From Arthrobacter caoxuetaonis (lineage in GTDB: Bacteria; Actinomycetota; Actinomycetes; Actinomycetales; Micrococcaceae): a stretch of DNA of 64,000 nucleotides. The stretch covers positions 744,001 through 808,000 of the forward strand of contig NZ_CP099466.1 of the NCBI RefSeq assembly GCF_023921125.1, given 5' to 3'. This document shows, one piece after another, positions 24,974 to 33,840 of the stretch. Position 1 is the first letter of the stretch. Every line of letters begins with the position of its first letter. Under the pieces are notes generated by a model, which saw only the letters and a list, made by a program, of their open reading frames with translations, did not search any database and was not told where the DNA came from. Position numbers and translations under genes: made by a program.

Positions 24974-27085
24974 GTGAACACCAAAACCTTCCCGCACCTG
25001 ATGGCCCCGGGCCGCATCGGCCCGATGGAAACCCCCAACCGGATCGTCCTGCCCGCCATGGACATGAACGTCTCCGAGCACGGCGAAATCGAACAGACCG
25101 AGATTGACCACTACGTGGCCCGCGCCAAGGGCGGCGCAGGCCTGATCATCACCGGTGCCTGCGCCATCGCGTTCCCGCACGGCGCAGCGTCCATGAAGGA
25201 GCCCGGTCTCTCGGATGACAAGTACATCCCCGGACTGAAGGCCCTCGCCGACGCGATCCACGCCGCAGGCAGCAAGCTCTGCATCCAGTCCACGCACCAC
25301 GGCAAGGTAGCCCGCGTGGACGTCGCCAATGACCGCGCGGTCCTCGCTCCGAACCAGCCGGACTACAGCTACGACATGTCCGCCCTGGCCGACAGCACCC
25401 GGGAAGAACTCGGCAAGATGGGCGCCGCTACCGCCGGCAAGCAGACCTCCTACAAGGAGATGACCCAGGAGGACATCGACTGGCTCATTCAGACCTGGGC
25501 CGACGCCGCTGAACGCATCGCGAAGGCCGGCGCCGACGCGATCGAAATCCACGCAGCCCACGGCTACATCCTGGGCGTCTTCCTGAACCAGCGGGACAAC
25601 AAGCGCACCGACGAATACGGCGGCTCCCTCGCCAACCGCGCCCGCCTGGCCTGCGAAGTCATCTCCGCCGTCAAGGCACGAGTCGGCGACAAACTGGCCA
25701 TCCTGGTCCGCGTCGCCGGCGAAGAATACGGACAGGAAGGCGGCCTCACCCTTCCCGAAGCCACCGAGGCCTCCAAGCTGTTCGAAGAAGCCGGCGCTGA
25801 TGCCATCCACGTCACCGGCTGGGGCCGGAACCCGTTCGACAACTTCACCGACGGCCCGCTGCCCAACAAGGTGGGCGCCTATCTGGAAAACGCCGCCGCG
25901 GTGAAGAAGAACGTCAACGTTCCCGTCATCGCCGTCGGCCGTATGCTTCCGGACATCTCCGAGAAGGCCATTGCCGCAGGCCAGATCGACTTCGCCGCCA
26001 TGGGACGGCAGCTGCTGGCTGACCCCGAACTGCCGAACAAACTCCGCGACGGCAAGTTCGACCAGGTGCGCCCCTGCATCAACTGCTACCTCTGCGTCGC
26101 GGAGAACTTCTTCGACGACACCCCGTTCTGTGCCGTCAACCCGGCCCTGGGCAACGAAGCCGTGCTCCCGCTCAAGCCCGCCTCGCAGGCCAAACACGTG
26201 CTCGTCGTCGGCGCCGGCCCGGCAGGCCTGGAAAGCGCGCGCGTGCTCACCGAACGCGGCCACCGCGTCACCGTGATCGACAAGTCCGACCGCCTGGGCG
26301 GCACCATGTGGTTCTCCACCATGACGACGCCGGACAACGAACGCCTGCTGCGCTGGTTCAAGGCCGAGATCAAGCGGCTGCGCATCGCCGTCAAACTGAA
26401 CACCCCCGCCACCGTGGAAACCATCCGCGCACTGAACCCGGACCACGTCATCGTGGCCACCGGCGCCGTCCGGCCCAAGCCCGACTTCCCGGGCGGCGAC
26501 CTGCCGATCGTGCAGACCGGCGACACCCTGCGCGCCATGATGCTCGGCACCGCCACCGCTGAGGAAGCCGGCGCCGTGCTGAGCACCCTGGGCAAGATGG
26601 GCCGGCTTTCCGGCGTGACCAAGAGCCCCGAGTTCGTCCGCCAGTTCACCAAGTTCTGGTTGCCGATGGGCAAGGACGTGGTGGTGATCGGCGGCTCCCT
26701 GGTGGGCCTGGAACTGGCCGAATTCCTCGCCGAACGCGGACGCCGCGTCACCCTGCTGCACGAAAAGCAGCAGCTGGGCCTGCCGCTGGCCATGCCGCGC
26801 CGCTGGACCGCGGTCAGCGACGCCAAGAAGCACGGCGTGCAGATCCACCGCAACGCCGTGATCACCCGCATCACCGAGAAGTCCGTGGAATGGACGGTGG
26901 GGGAGGAGTCCTTCTCCGCACCCGCCGCCATGGTGGTCTACGCGGACGGTACGACGTCGGCAGCCCCGCTCGCGGACGAGCTGCGGAACGCGGGCATCCC
27001 CTGCGACGTCGTCGGTGACGCCGGTGCGGTCAACTACATTCACGGCGCGATCCACTCTTCGTGGAAGGTGACCACGGAGCTCTAA
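24974..27085 (+). CDS. Old-yellow-enzyme/2,4-dienoyl-CoA-reductase-like NAD(P)H:flavin oxidoreductase
   Basis: A 703-residue three-part reductase. Residues 1-370 are an FMN TIM barrel (PNRIVLPAMDMN; IEIHAAHGYILGVFLNQRDNKRTDEYGGS). Next comes a 4Fe-4S motif C-x2-C-x3-C-x11-C in RPCINCYLCVAENFFDDTPFC. Residues from about 410 hold an FAD site (VLVVGAGPAGLESARVL) and an NAD(P) site (VVIGGSLVGLELAEFLAERG). This is the architecture of 2,4-dienoyl-CoA reductase, trimethylamine dehydrogenase relatives and bile-acid reductases, so it should reduce an activated double bond; the substrate is unknown. The GTG at 24974 is the only start giving a full barrel. A hairpin at 27103-27140 ends the unit. A decayed copy of its 3' end lies at 21026-21103. 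Confidence 0.87.
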   Translation: MNTKTFPHLMAPGRIGPMETPNRIVLPAMDMNVSEHGEIEQTEIDHYVARAKGGAGLIITGACAIAFPHGAASMKEPGLSDDKYIPGLKALADAIHAAGSKLCIQSTHHGKVARVDVANDRAVLAPNQPDYSYDMSALADSTREELGKMGAATAGKQTSYKEMTQEDIDWLIQTWADAAERIAKAGADAIEIHAAHGYILGVFLNQRDNKRTDEYGGSLANRARLACEVISAVKARVGDKLAILVRVAGEEYGQEGGLTLPEATEASKLFEEAGADAIHVTGWGRNPFDNFTDGPLPNKVGAYLENAAAVKKNVNVPVIAVGRMLPDISEKAIAAGQIDFAAMGRQLLADPELPNKLRDGKFDQVRPCINCYLCVAENFFDDTPFCAVNPALGNEAVLPLKPASQAKHVLVVGAGPAGLESARVLTERGHRVTVIDKSDRLGGTMWFSTMTTPDNERLLRWFKAEIKRLRIAVKLNTPATVETIRALNPDHVIVATGAVRPKPDFPGGDLPIVQTGDTLRAMMLGTATAEEAGAVLSTLGKMGRLSGVTKSPEFVRQFTKFWLPMGKDVVVIGGSLVGLELAEFLAERGRRVTLLHEKQQLGLPLAMPRRWTAVSDAKKHGVQIHRNAVITRITEKSVEWTVGEESFSAPAAMVVYADGTTSAAPLADELRNAGIPCDVVGDAGAVNYIHGAIHSSWKVTTEL

Positions 27086-27102
27086 GCTCAATTGGAGCTC
27101 CA

Positions 27103-27140
27103 GCTGCCCGCCGCCAGTCGTAGAACCGGCGGCGGGCAGC
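27103..27140. terminator. Bidirectional hairpin terminator
   Basis: Perfect 13-base arms GCTGCCCGCCGCC (27103-27115) and GGCGGCGGGCAGC (27128-27140) around a 12-base loop, 17 bases after the reductase stop and about 50 bases before the end of the opposing gene. There is no U-tract, as is common in actinobacteria. Confidence 0.75.
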
Positions 27141-27192
27141 CTGGATGCCCCAACGATGGGCACGGAGAGTCCGCAGTACCTGAGCGGCATCG

Positions 27193-27684
27193 CTACCGTG
27201 CCGTGAGCAGGAGGACCCCACCCACAACACTGGCCAGTGCACGTGCTGCATTCGCGGCGCCCCACTGGCGGCGGTACGTGGACCACGGTGAGTCCATAGT
27301 TCCAGCAGCCAGCTTGCGGTTCAGCGGGACATTCACGGCAGCGGTGAGAGCGAAGGCTGCCAGACTGAGCCCGGCGCCAATCCAAGCCAGGGTGGGACGC
27401 TGCAGTTGTCCGGCCAGTACAGCGGTCCCCGCTGCTGCCAGAGCTGATCCGAAGAACAACAGCAGGAACGGCGGGCGCTCTGCGGTGTTGTTGATGCTGC
27501 GCATTAACTCCGCTGCCCGGTCCGAACCTAAGCGTTCCAGCCGGTCCAGCGCGGGAAGGACCATCACCGGGAACGCCGCATAGATGCCCCCTGTGACCAG
27601 GGCGCCCGTGCCCGCCAGGGCACTCAATAGTGCGGCGGGCTCGAGCGCAGTGGGCATTTCGGCGAAGTCGGCCGCGTGGGTCAT
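27193..27684 (-). CDS. DUF1772 (anthrone-oxygenase-like) membrane protein
   Basis: A 163-residue integral membrane protein with four hydrophobic segments and the DUF1772 pattern GGIYAAFPVMVLPALDRL at the front and NVPLNRKL...W..YRRQWGAANAARAL toward the end. Related proteins include fungal anthrone oxygenases, but most bacterial members have no known function. Its ATG overlaps the stop of the upstream NmrA-like gene, so the two are one operon, transcribed away from the AraC-family gene that probably controls them. Confidence 0.82.
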   Translation of the reverse strand: MTHAADFAEMPTALEPAALLSALAGTGALVTGGIYAAFPVMVLPALDRLERLGSDRAAELMRSINNTAERPPFLLLFFGSALAAAGTAVLAGQLQRPTLAWIGAGLSLAAFALTAAVNVPLNRKLAAGTMDSPWSTYRRQWGAANAARALASVVGGVLLLTAR

Positions 27685-28565
27685 GACACACCTGCCGCTG
27701 ACTCGCCCTGCGGCTGCGGGAGCTTTTCATCCCAGACACGCTGGACCGCCGTCCGGGCAATGTACTCCTGGATCGGCTGGGGAGGCCTGCCCAGCAGGCG
27801 CTCCAAGTCACCGCTCGAGTGGCTGGCGGAGCCGTCCATCGCCTCCGCGAACAGCCAGACGATCCCCTCCGCTTCCTCGCGGCTCATCCCGGCATCCGCA
27901 GCTCCGGCAATGAAATCCTCCGGGGTCGTCGGGACGTGTTCGACTGTTCTGCCGAGGGCAGCAGAAAGGGCCGCGGCGACGTCGGCAAACGTCACCGAAT
28001 CCGGCCCGGTGAACTCGAGGATTCCCGAGGCCACTTCCCGATAGGCATCCACTTCGGTGAGGAGGTGCGCCAGCGCCTCGGCCGAGTCTTCGAGGTCCAC
28101 AAACGGTTCGGAAACTCCGTTCACGGGTACCCGCAGCTGGCCTTGGAGCACCTGCGGGTGCAGGAAGTGCTCGGAGAAGTCCTGCTGGAACCACGCAGAG
28201 CGGACGACGACGGCGGCAGGGAAGTTCCGCAGCACCGCTTCCTCACTGGGGTGGGCGGCTGTTCCGCCGCGCCCGGAGAGAAGGATCAACCGGCTGAGTC
28301 CGTGGTGGCGGGCGGCCGCGGCGAACTCGCTGAGGATCTCCGGTGCACCGGGGTCGGCAACGTCCGGGGCGTAGCAAATGAAGGCTGCATCAGCACCGGA
28401 GAGCTGGACCGGCCAGGTGTCCGGCGCTTCCCAGGCGAAGGGAGGGTCGCCCTGCCGGGAAGCTGCCCGCACGGAAAGCCCGTCGACGCCGGAGAGCGCA
28501 GAAACGAGCCGGCGGCCGGTACGGCCTGTGGCTCCGGTAATCAGAATGCTGGTTTTTGTGTCCAT
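27681..28565 (-). CDS. NmrA-like NAD(P)-binding oxidoreductase
   Basis: A 294-residue short-chain-dehydrogenase-like protein with an N-terminal Rossmann motif TGATGRTGRRLVSAL (about residues 9-23) and an NmrA-type body (RLILLSGRGG; VVRSAWFQQDFSEHF; PFVDLEDSAEALAHLLTE). The classical Tyr-x3-Lys pair is missing, as usual for the NmrA/azoreductase-like group, which includes quinone reductases and redox sensors. The inner ATG at 28565 is chosen; the 24 extra residues available upstream run into the divergent promoter region. First gene of a two-gene operon divergent from an AraC-family gene, an arrangement typical of locally controlled detoxification genes. Confidence 0.85.
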   Translation of the reverse strand: MDTKTSILITGATGRTGRRLVSALSGVDGLSVRAASRQGDPPFAWEAPDTWPVQLSGADAAFICYAPDVADPGAPEILSEFAAAARHHGLSRLILLSGRGGTAAHPSEEAVLRNFPAAVVVRSAWFQQDFSEHFLHPQVLQGQLRVPVNGVSEPFVDLEDSAEALAHLLTEVDAYREVASGILEFTGPDSVTFADVAAALSAALGRTVEHVPTTPEDFIAGAADAGMSREEAEGIVWLFAEAMDGSASHSSGDLERLLGRPPQPIQEYIARTAVQRVWDEKLPQPQGESAAGVS

Positions 28566-28699
28566 GTCTTTCATCTCAGCGGTGATTGGCTGGGTGCTCC
28601 ATAATGAATCCACCGCAGATGTTTCGAATTCGTCCATCAGGCACAGACTTAAGAAAGCACAGCCCGGCAGTCCTCATCCCATCCTCGGGAGACACCCAC
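28566..28699. promoter_or_regulatory. Divergent promoter region, nmrA-like operon / araC-like gene
   Basis: 134 bases between two divergent starts must hold both promoters and the AraC-family operator. I could not single out clear hexamers or symmetric sites. Confidence 0.4.
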
Positions 28700-29635
28700 A
28701 TGGTTACCTTGGAATCGCTCGTTGAAGGTCCGCGCGCCCGAGGTGCATTTGTGCTGCGCCTGGAACTGGACGGGGACTGGGCGATCGAGGTCGCCGACGA
28801 ATCAATGCTCACCGTGATGGCGGTCCTTGCGGGGGACTGCGTGGTGAGCACAGCGTCCGGCGAGGCCACAGCGCAGAAGGGGAACGTCGTCGTCGTCCGC
28901 GGTCCCGGACCATTCTCCGTGGCGTCGGAGCCTGGCCGGCCGCCGGACTTCATCATTCCGCCCGATCAGACCTGCGTGGACGTGCACGGTAACCGGTTGG
29001 TCGAGTCCATGAACCGCGGCATCCGCTCCTGGGGAACCACGCTGAGGGGTGAAGACCGGATCCTGGTCGGGACCTATGCGAATCCGCTGGAAGTCGGCCG
29101 TCTCTCGGCCCAGCTGTTGCCCGAGGTGATGGTCGAGCGCACCGATCCGGCCACCCAGGTGTTCGCGGAACTGCTGGCCGACCAGGCCGCCACGGATGCT
29201 CCGGGACAGGCCGTGGTCCTGGACCGGCTGCTGGATGTGCTGCTTATAGCGACGGTTCGCGCTGCCGGAAACGGAACTTCCCACCGTACCGATCCGCCGA
29301 TCGACCGGGTTCTGGACCGTCTGCACAACAACCCGCAGTCCCCGCTGTCGGTCGACGCCATGGCCCGTATGGAGTCGATGTCCCGGGCAGCGTTCTCGCA
29401 GCGGTTCAGGGAGCGGACGGGTTTGGGCCCCGGCGCCTACCTGCGGCGCCTGCGCCTGGCCTGGGCCGCTGACACGCTGCTGGCGGGAACCCGGACCATC
29501 GCAGCGATTGCTGAGCAGGCCGGCTACGGGAGCCCGGCTTCCTTTTCCACCGCGTTCAAGCAGGAGCACGGGCAGAGCCCCCGGGACTGGCGGCTGCGGC
29601 GGGGACGTGAGGCCCCTTCGCTGCCCGGAGCGTAA
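28700..29635 (+). CDS. AraC-family transcription regulator with cupin sensor domain
   Basis: A 311-residue regulator. The N-terminal cupin (AraC-binding) domain of about 190 residues begins MVTLESLVEGPRARGAF, and the C-terminal AraC double helix-turn-helix holds the conserved SRAAFSQRFRERTGLGPGAYLRRLRL and the second-helix segment IAEQAGYGSPASFSTAFKQEHGQSPRDW. The start at 28700 has GGGAGA 7 bases upstream; a longer frame to 28586 overlaps the promoter region and is rejected. Divergent from the NmrA-like/DUF1772 pair, which it most likely activates. Confidence 0.87.
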   Translation: MVTLESLVEGPRARGAFVLRLELDGDWAIEVADESMLTVMAVLAGDCVVSTASGEATAQKGNVVVVRGPGPFSVASEPGRPPDFIIPPDQTCVDVHGNRLVESMNRGIRSWGTTLRGEDRILVGTYANPLEVGRLSAQLLPEVMVERTDPATQVFAELLADQAATDAPGQAVVLDRLLDVLLIATVRAAGNGTSHRTDPPIDRVLDRLHNNPQSPLSVDAMARMESMSRAAFSQRFRERTGLGPGAYLRRLRLAWAADTLLAGTRTIAAIAEQAGYGSPASFSTAFKQEHGQSPRDWRLRRGREAPSLPGA

Positions 29636-29785
29636 AACCCGAATCACCGTCGCAGCGGCTGCGGCAGTTCCTACCGCCCCGACGCTGGCTGCGAAAAACT
29701 GCTACCCGGGCTGGCACACCCGGAACAGCGCCGGCTTGCCGTGCCGGTGCACTGGTCCTAGCGCCGTCAGCCGTAGAATCGACGG

Positions 29786-30385
29786 ATGCCAAAAACCCTG
29801 CTGGTCCCCGCAGCCCGGTCCTCCCAGCTCGCGCGCATCGTCACGGAGGTTTCGGCCCCGGCCGTCCTGGTGGGGATGCTCCTGCTGCTCCAGCCACTGC
29901 TCAGCCCCGGCGTGACCTGGCTGCAGGGCATAGTGGCGGCCGGCTTTACCGTGGGCCTGCCGTTCGCCGGGATCCTGTGGCTGAAACGGCGGGGTTCGGT
30001 TACCGACCACCACATCGGCGTGCGCTCCCAGCGGGCTCCGATCCTGGCGGCGACGGCACTGTCTTTGGGGATTGGTGCGCTGGTGCTGATCCTCCTGGAC
30101 GCCCCGGCCGTGCTGTTTGGCGAAATCGGCGGCGTGTTCATTGGGCTGGTGCTGTGCATGGCAGCGAACCTGGTGTGGAAGCTGTCGGTCCATTCCGCCG
30201 TGGCAGCGTACATCGGCCTGGCGCTGCTGGCACCCGTCCCCGTTTTTGGACCGGCCCTGGCACTGATGCTGGCTTCCGTCACCGGATGGTCCCGGGTGAA
30301 GCTCGGGGACCACACTCCCACGCAGGTTATGGCCGGACACCTGGCCGGGTGTGCGGCGTTCGCAGCCGCGCTGCTGCTGCCCTGA
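29786..30385 (+). CDS. PAP2-like membrane phosphatase family protein
   Basis: A 199-residue protein with about six hydrophobic segments. Two traces of the PAP2 lipid-phosphatase signature are visible: WKLSVHSA (normally S-G-H) and SRVKLGDHTPTQVMAGHLAG (R-x5-H, with T-Q where the last acidic residue usually lies). The catalytic histidines are present, but the acidic partner is replaced, so activity is uncertain. It stands alone, with a weak ribosome site and flanking gaps of 150 and 320 bases. Confidence 0.7.
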   Translation: MPKTLLVPAARSSQLARIVTEVSAPAVLVGMLLLLQPLLSPGVTWLQGIVAAGFTVGLPFAGILWLKRRGSVTDHHIGVRSQRAPILAATALSLGIGALVLILLDAPAVLFGEIGGVFIGLVLCMAANLVWKLSVHSAVAAYIGLALLAPVPVFGPALALMLASVTGWSRVKLGDHTPTQVMAGHLAGCAAFAAALLLP

Positions 30386-30708
30386 TACGGGTCCGTCTGC
30401 CCTGGTACGGGTACGGTACCTCTGTCCAGGGCGGTGCTTTGCTGTTTCCGGCCAATCCGTTCCCTGGGACCCCTCGCGCCGCAAACCTCGGTTGACCAGC
30501 CGATGGCCGCCTCTTACCGTCCGACGTGCACCCGACGCCGGAACCTGCGGACGGCGGGTCAGCGGCGGGACCGCTTCTGCTGGGGGAAGGCAGGGCCTGG
30601 AATCGGGCCGGAGCGCCCGCCGTGCATCACCCGCACGCACGTTACGCGGGCATCCAGCGGTAGCCGCCGCGCCCAGGGGGTGAACGCGGCCCGTATGAGG
30701 GAACCACC
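30386..30708. other. Gene-free leader ahead of the family 3 glycosidase
   Basis: 323 bases with no supportable gene. It contains short GGTAC-type repeats around 30404-30420 (TGGTACGGGTACGGTACC), which could be part of an operator, and otherwise nothing recognised. Confidence 0.4.
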
Positions 30709-33684
30709 ATGGAAGAAAAAAAGACAACCAGCTCCCCACCCCTGCATCGACACCACAGCAAGCGAAGGCAGCCGGCCCGGATCTCCACGAGACACCTGCT
30801 GATCCGAAGAGCGGTCGCTGTCCTGGCCGGAGCAGTACTCGCCACCGGCAGTTTCCTGCCCGCCGCGAACGCCCAGGACGTGCCGGCGGATCAGGCCCCG
30901 GGCGCCCAGCTCCCCGGTGAGGCACCCGCCCCCGCCGACGCGCCGGCTCCGCAGCAGGACCCGGACCAGCCCTGGCTGGACCCCAGCCTGCCGCCCGCAG
31001 AACGCGCAGACCTCCTGGTCGCAGCCATGACGCTGGAGCAGAAAGTCACGCTGCTGATCCAAAGCGGCGGGCCCGGCCTGCCGGAACTGGGCATCCCGCC
31101 CATCCGCAGCAAGGACGGCTGCTGCGGGCTGGCCCTGGAATCGACGCCGACGACGGCGCTTCCGGTCGGCGTCGGACTCGCCTCCACCTTCAATCCCAGA
31201 CTGGCCCAGGCCTATGGGCATGTCTCCGGGGAAGAAGCCCGCACCACCGGCTACAACGCGATTGCCGGGCCCACCATGGACCTGGTCCGCACCCCGTACA
31301 ACGGCCGGATGTGGGAGGACCTGGGGGAGGACCCGCTGCTGAGCGGCGACACTGCCACTAACCAGGTCATCGGGGAACAGGACGCCCAGGTCTCCTCCCT
31401 GGTCAAGCACTACAACCTGAACAACTTCGAAACCCGGCGCGGCCACGTGGACGTTGTGGTGGACGAGCGGACCCTGCAGGAAACCTATACCCGGCCCTGG
31501 GCCAGCGTGGTCCAGGAAGGCAACGCCGGAGCCGTGATGTGTTCCTTCAACAAGGTCAACGGCGAGTTCGCCTGCGGCAATGACACGCTGCTGAACCAGA
31601 TCCTCAAAAGCCAGCTCGGCTTCGAAGGATTTGTGTCCTCCGACTTCAACGCCGCGCACAGCTTCGCCGACTACGCCGCCGGGCTGGACGTCGCCGGCCC
31701 GGGCGACGAATTCTCCGGGAACAACCTGCTGCAGGCCGTGCTGGCCGGCACCGTCCCGGAAGAACGGATCACCGACGCCGCACGCCGTGTCGCGCTGACC
31801 ATGTTCCAGTTCGGGATCGTGGACAATCCGCCGCCGGGATCCTTCGAGAACCCGCAGCCGGCCGAACCGCCCATTCCTGACACGTTGCTGGACCAGCATG
31901 CCGGAGTCGCCGAGCAGGTCGCCGCACAGGCGGCAGTGCTGCTGAAGAACGACGGCGCCCTGCCGCTGGATGACGCGGTGCCGAGCATCGGGCTGATCGG
32001 CGCGGACGTCGACTGGTACATCGACGGCGGCGGCAGCGGCGCCATTCCCAACCCGGCGCGGCTGACCACCATCCTGGACGGCATCACCGCCCGGGCAGGC
32101 GGCACGGTGGAAACCGCCGCCGGAACTGACCCGGTGTCCCTGGCGGATACCATTCCGGGCCCGCCGCCGGTTCCCAGCGGAGTGCTCACCAACGTCAATG
32201 CCGAATACCGGCTGGGGCTGAACAACTTCGAAGGCGAGCCGGAACTGGCCCGCACCGAGGAGCAGGTCAATCTGCGGACCGGGATCTCCAATGACACCAT
32301 CAACACCTCCCAGGTGCCCGGCATCGGCCCGGTCCTGGCCTCCCAGCCGATGTCCGCGCGCTGGACCGGAACGATCGTGGCCCCTGCGACGGCGTCGTAC
32401 ACCTTCTCGCTGACCAACCTGGGGGCCGCGCAGCTGTTCCTGGATGACCAGCAGGTCATCACCAACCCGGCACCGACCCTGGAGACGCAGGAAATCACGC
32501 TGGACCTCACCGAGGGACAGAGTGTGGCCGTGCGCATCGACTACACCACCGATGCGCCGAACCAGTTCAACGGCGGCCTGAATGACCAGCCCGGAGCCAT
32601 GATCCGGTTCGGCTGGACCCCGCCGGAGGACGTGCTGGCGCCGGACATGGCAGAAGCCGTGGAACTGGCAGCGAACTCCGCCGTCGCCGTCGTGGTGGCA
32701 CGCGACTACACCGGTGAAGCTGCCGACCGCGGCTCGCTGACGCTGCCGCAGGACCAGGACCGGCTGATCAGCGCCGTCACGGCCGCCAACCCGAACACCA
32801 TCGTGGTGCTGGCGACCAGCGGACCGGTGACCATGCCGTGGATCGACCAGGTGCCGGCGGTACTGGAAACCTGGTACCCCGGGCAGAGCCAGGGCATCAC
32901 GGTGGCCGGGCTGCTCTTCGGGGACATCAACCCCTCCGGAAAGCTGCCGGTCACGTTCCCGGTCAGCGACGAGCAGGCGGTCACGGTTGGCCCGCCGAAT
33001 CCGTTCGACCTGATCTCGATCGTGGATCCGGTGGTGGAGTACACCGAGGGCGTGTTCGTGGGTTACAAGGCCTACCTCGCCGCGGACGCCGTGCCGCTGT
33101 TCCCGTTCGGACACGGACTCTCCTACACCGAGTTCGACTACAGCCGGCTGCACACCACCCAGCGGGTGAATCCCGACGCCGAGGAACCCAAAGCCTCCGT
33201 CTCGCTGAAGGTGCGCAACACCGGAAACGCCGCCGGTCGGGAAACGGTCCAGGTCTATGTCGGTCCGCTGCCCGGCGACGTCCCGACGCCGCCGAAGCAG
33301 CTGGCAGGCTACGGCAGCATCACCCTGGAGCCAGGGGAGCGGGGCCGGCTGGAGATCAAGCTGGATCCGCGCTCGCTGCAGTACTGGGACGTGGAAACCG
33401 GCGGCTGGGTGACTCCCACCGGAACCGTGCCGATCTACGTGGGCAGTTCTGTGGAGGACATCCGGCTCGAAGGCAGCATCACCATCGGCTGCGGACGCCC
33501 CGACCACGGCAAGCACGACCACAGCCACGGTCATGGCAAGGGGCACGGCCATGGCCACGGTGACCAGGCCGGACACGGGAACTGGGACCGGGACCGCGGG
33601 CACTGGGGCAACAAGGGCCGCTGGGGACAGCGGGACGACGGCGGCCGCCAGCACTGGGCTTCCTACCGTCACGGCCGCGGCTAG
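30709..33684 (+). CDS. Secreted glycoside hydrolase family 3 enzyme with PA14 insert and His-rich tail
   Basis: A 991-residue secreted beta-glycosidase. The signal peptide (about 1-50) has a basic N-region ending RHLLIRR, a hydrophobic core and ANA-QD. Next is the GH3 N-domain with nucleophile D312 in GFVSSDFNAAH, the GH3 C-domain interrupted by a PA14 carbohydrate-binding module (about 490-640), and a fibronectin-like C-terminal domain (about 800-920). The last 65 residues (about 926-991) are rich in His, Gly, Asp and Trp and look metal-binding or wall-associated. It probably releases glucose or xylose from oligosaccharides outside the cell. A strong hairpin follows the gene; no transporter is adjacent. 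Confidence 0.9.
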   Translation: MEEKKTTSSPPLHRHHSKRRQPARISTRHLLIRRAVAVLAGAVLATGSFLPAANAQDVPADQAPGAQLPGEAPAPADAPAPQQDPDQPWLDPSLPPAERADLLVAAMTLEQKVTLLIQSGGPGLPELGIPPIRSKDGCCGLALESTPTTALPVGVGLASTFNPRLAQAYGHVSGEEARTTGYNAIAGPTMDLVRTPYNGRMWEDLGEDPLLSGDTATNQVIGEQDAQVSSLVKHYNLNNFETRRGHVDVVVDERTLQETYTRPWASVVQEGNAGAVMCSFNKVNGEFACGNDTLLNQILKSQLGFEGFVSSDFNAAHSFADYAAGLDVAGPGDEFSGNNLLQAVLAGTVPEERITDAARRVALTMFQFGIVDNPPPGSFENPQPAEPPIPDTLLDQHAGVAEQVAAQAAVLLKNDGALPLDDAVPSIGLIGADVDWYIDGGGSGAIPNPARLTTILDGITARAGGTVETAAGTDPVSLADTIPGPPPVPSGVLTNVNAEYRLGLNNFEGEPELARTEEQVNLRTGISNDTINTSQVPGIGPVLASQPMSARWTGTIVAPATASYTFSLTNLGAAQLFLDDQQVITNPAPTLETQEITLDLTEGQSVAVRIDYTTDAPNQFNGGLNDQPGAMIRFGWTPPEDVLAPDMAEAVELAANSAVAVVVARDYTGEAADRGSLTLPQDQDRLISAVTAANPNTIVVLATSGPVTMPWIDQVPAVLETWYPGQSQGITVAGLLFGDINPSGKLPVTFPVSDEQAVTVGPPNPFDLISIVDPVVEYTEGVFVGYKAYLAADAVPLFPFGHGLSYTEFDYSRLHTTQRVNPDAEEPKASVSLKVRNTGNAAGRETVQVYVGPLPGDVPTPPKQLAGYGSITLEPGERGRLEIKLDPRSLQYWDVETGGWVTPTGTVPIYVGSSVEDIRLEGSITIGCGRPDHGKHDHSHGHGKGHGHGHGDQAGHGNWDRDRGHWGNKGRWGQRDDGGRQHWASYRHGRG

Positions 33685-33712
33685 CGGCTGACTCTGCGGC
33701 TTGCGGCTGAGA

Positions 33713-33749
33713 CCCGGGCAGCATGACTTGTCAGGCCGTGCTGCCCGGG
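33713..33749 (+). terminator. Hairpin terminator after the family 3 glycosidase
   Basis: Perfect 11-base arms CCCGGGCAGCA (33713-33723) and TGCTGCCCGGG (33739-33749). The 15-base loop can itself pair (TGAC...GTCA), and the stem is followed by CCTTTCTC. It lies 29 bases after the stop codon. Confidence 0.8.
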
Positions 33750-33840
33750 CCTTTCTCGGGCCCTGGGACTTTCCGCCCGGCCGGCACAGCCGGGCGTCAC
33801 GGATACGCTCATTCCGTGCGGGATCGCCTAACCTGAGCGA

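Noticed and set aside
24866..27811. A 981-codon open frame on the minus strand
   Set aside because: Antisense to the three-domain reductase, which carries clear FMN, FeS and FAD motifs; the antisense product is Gly/Val/His-rich with no motif.
28586..28699. Upstream extension of the AraC-family gene
   Set aside because: It lies in the divergent promoter region; the ATG at 28700 has a proper ribosome site and gives a normal cupin N-terminus.
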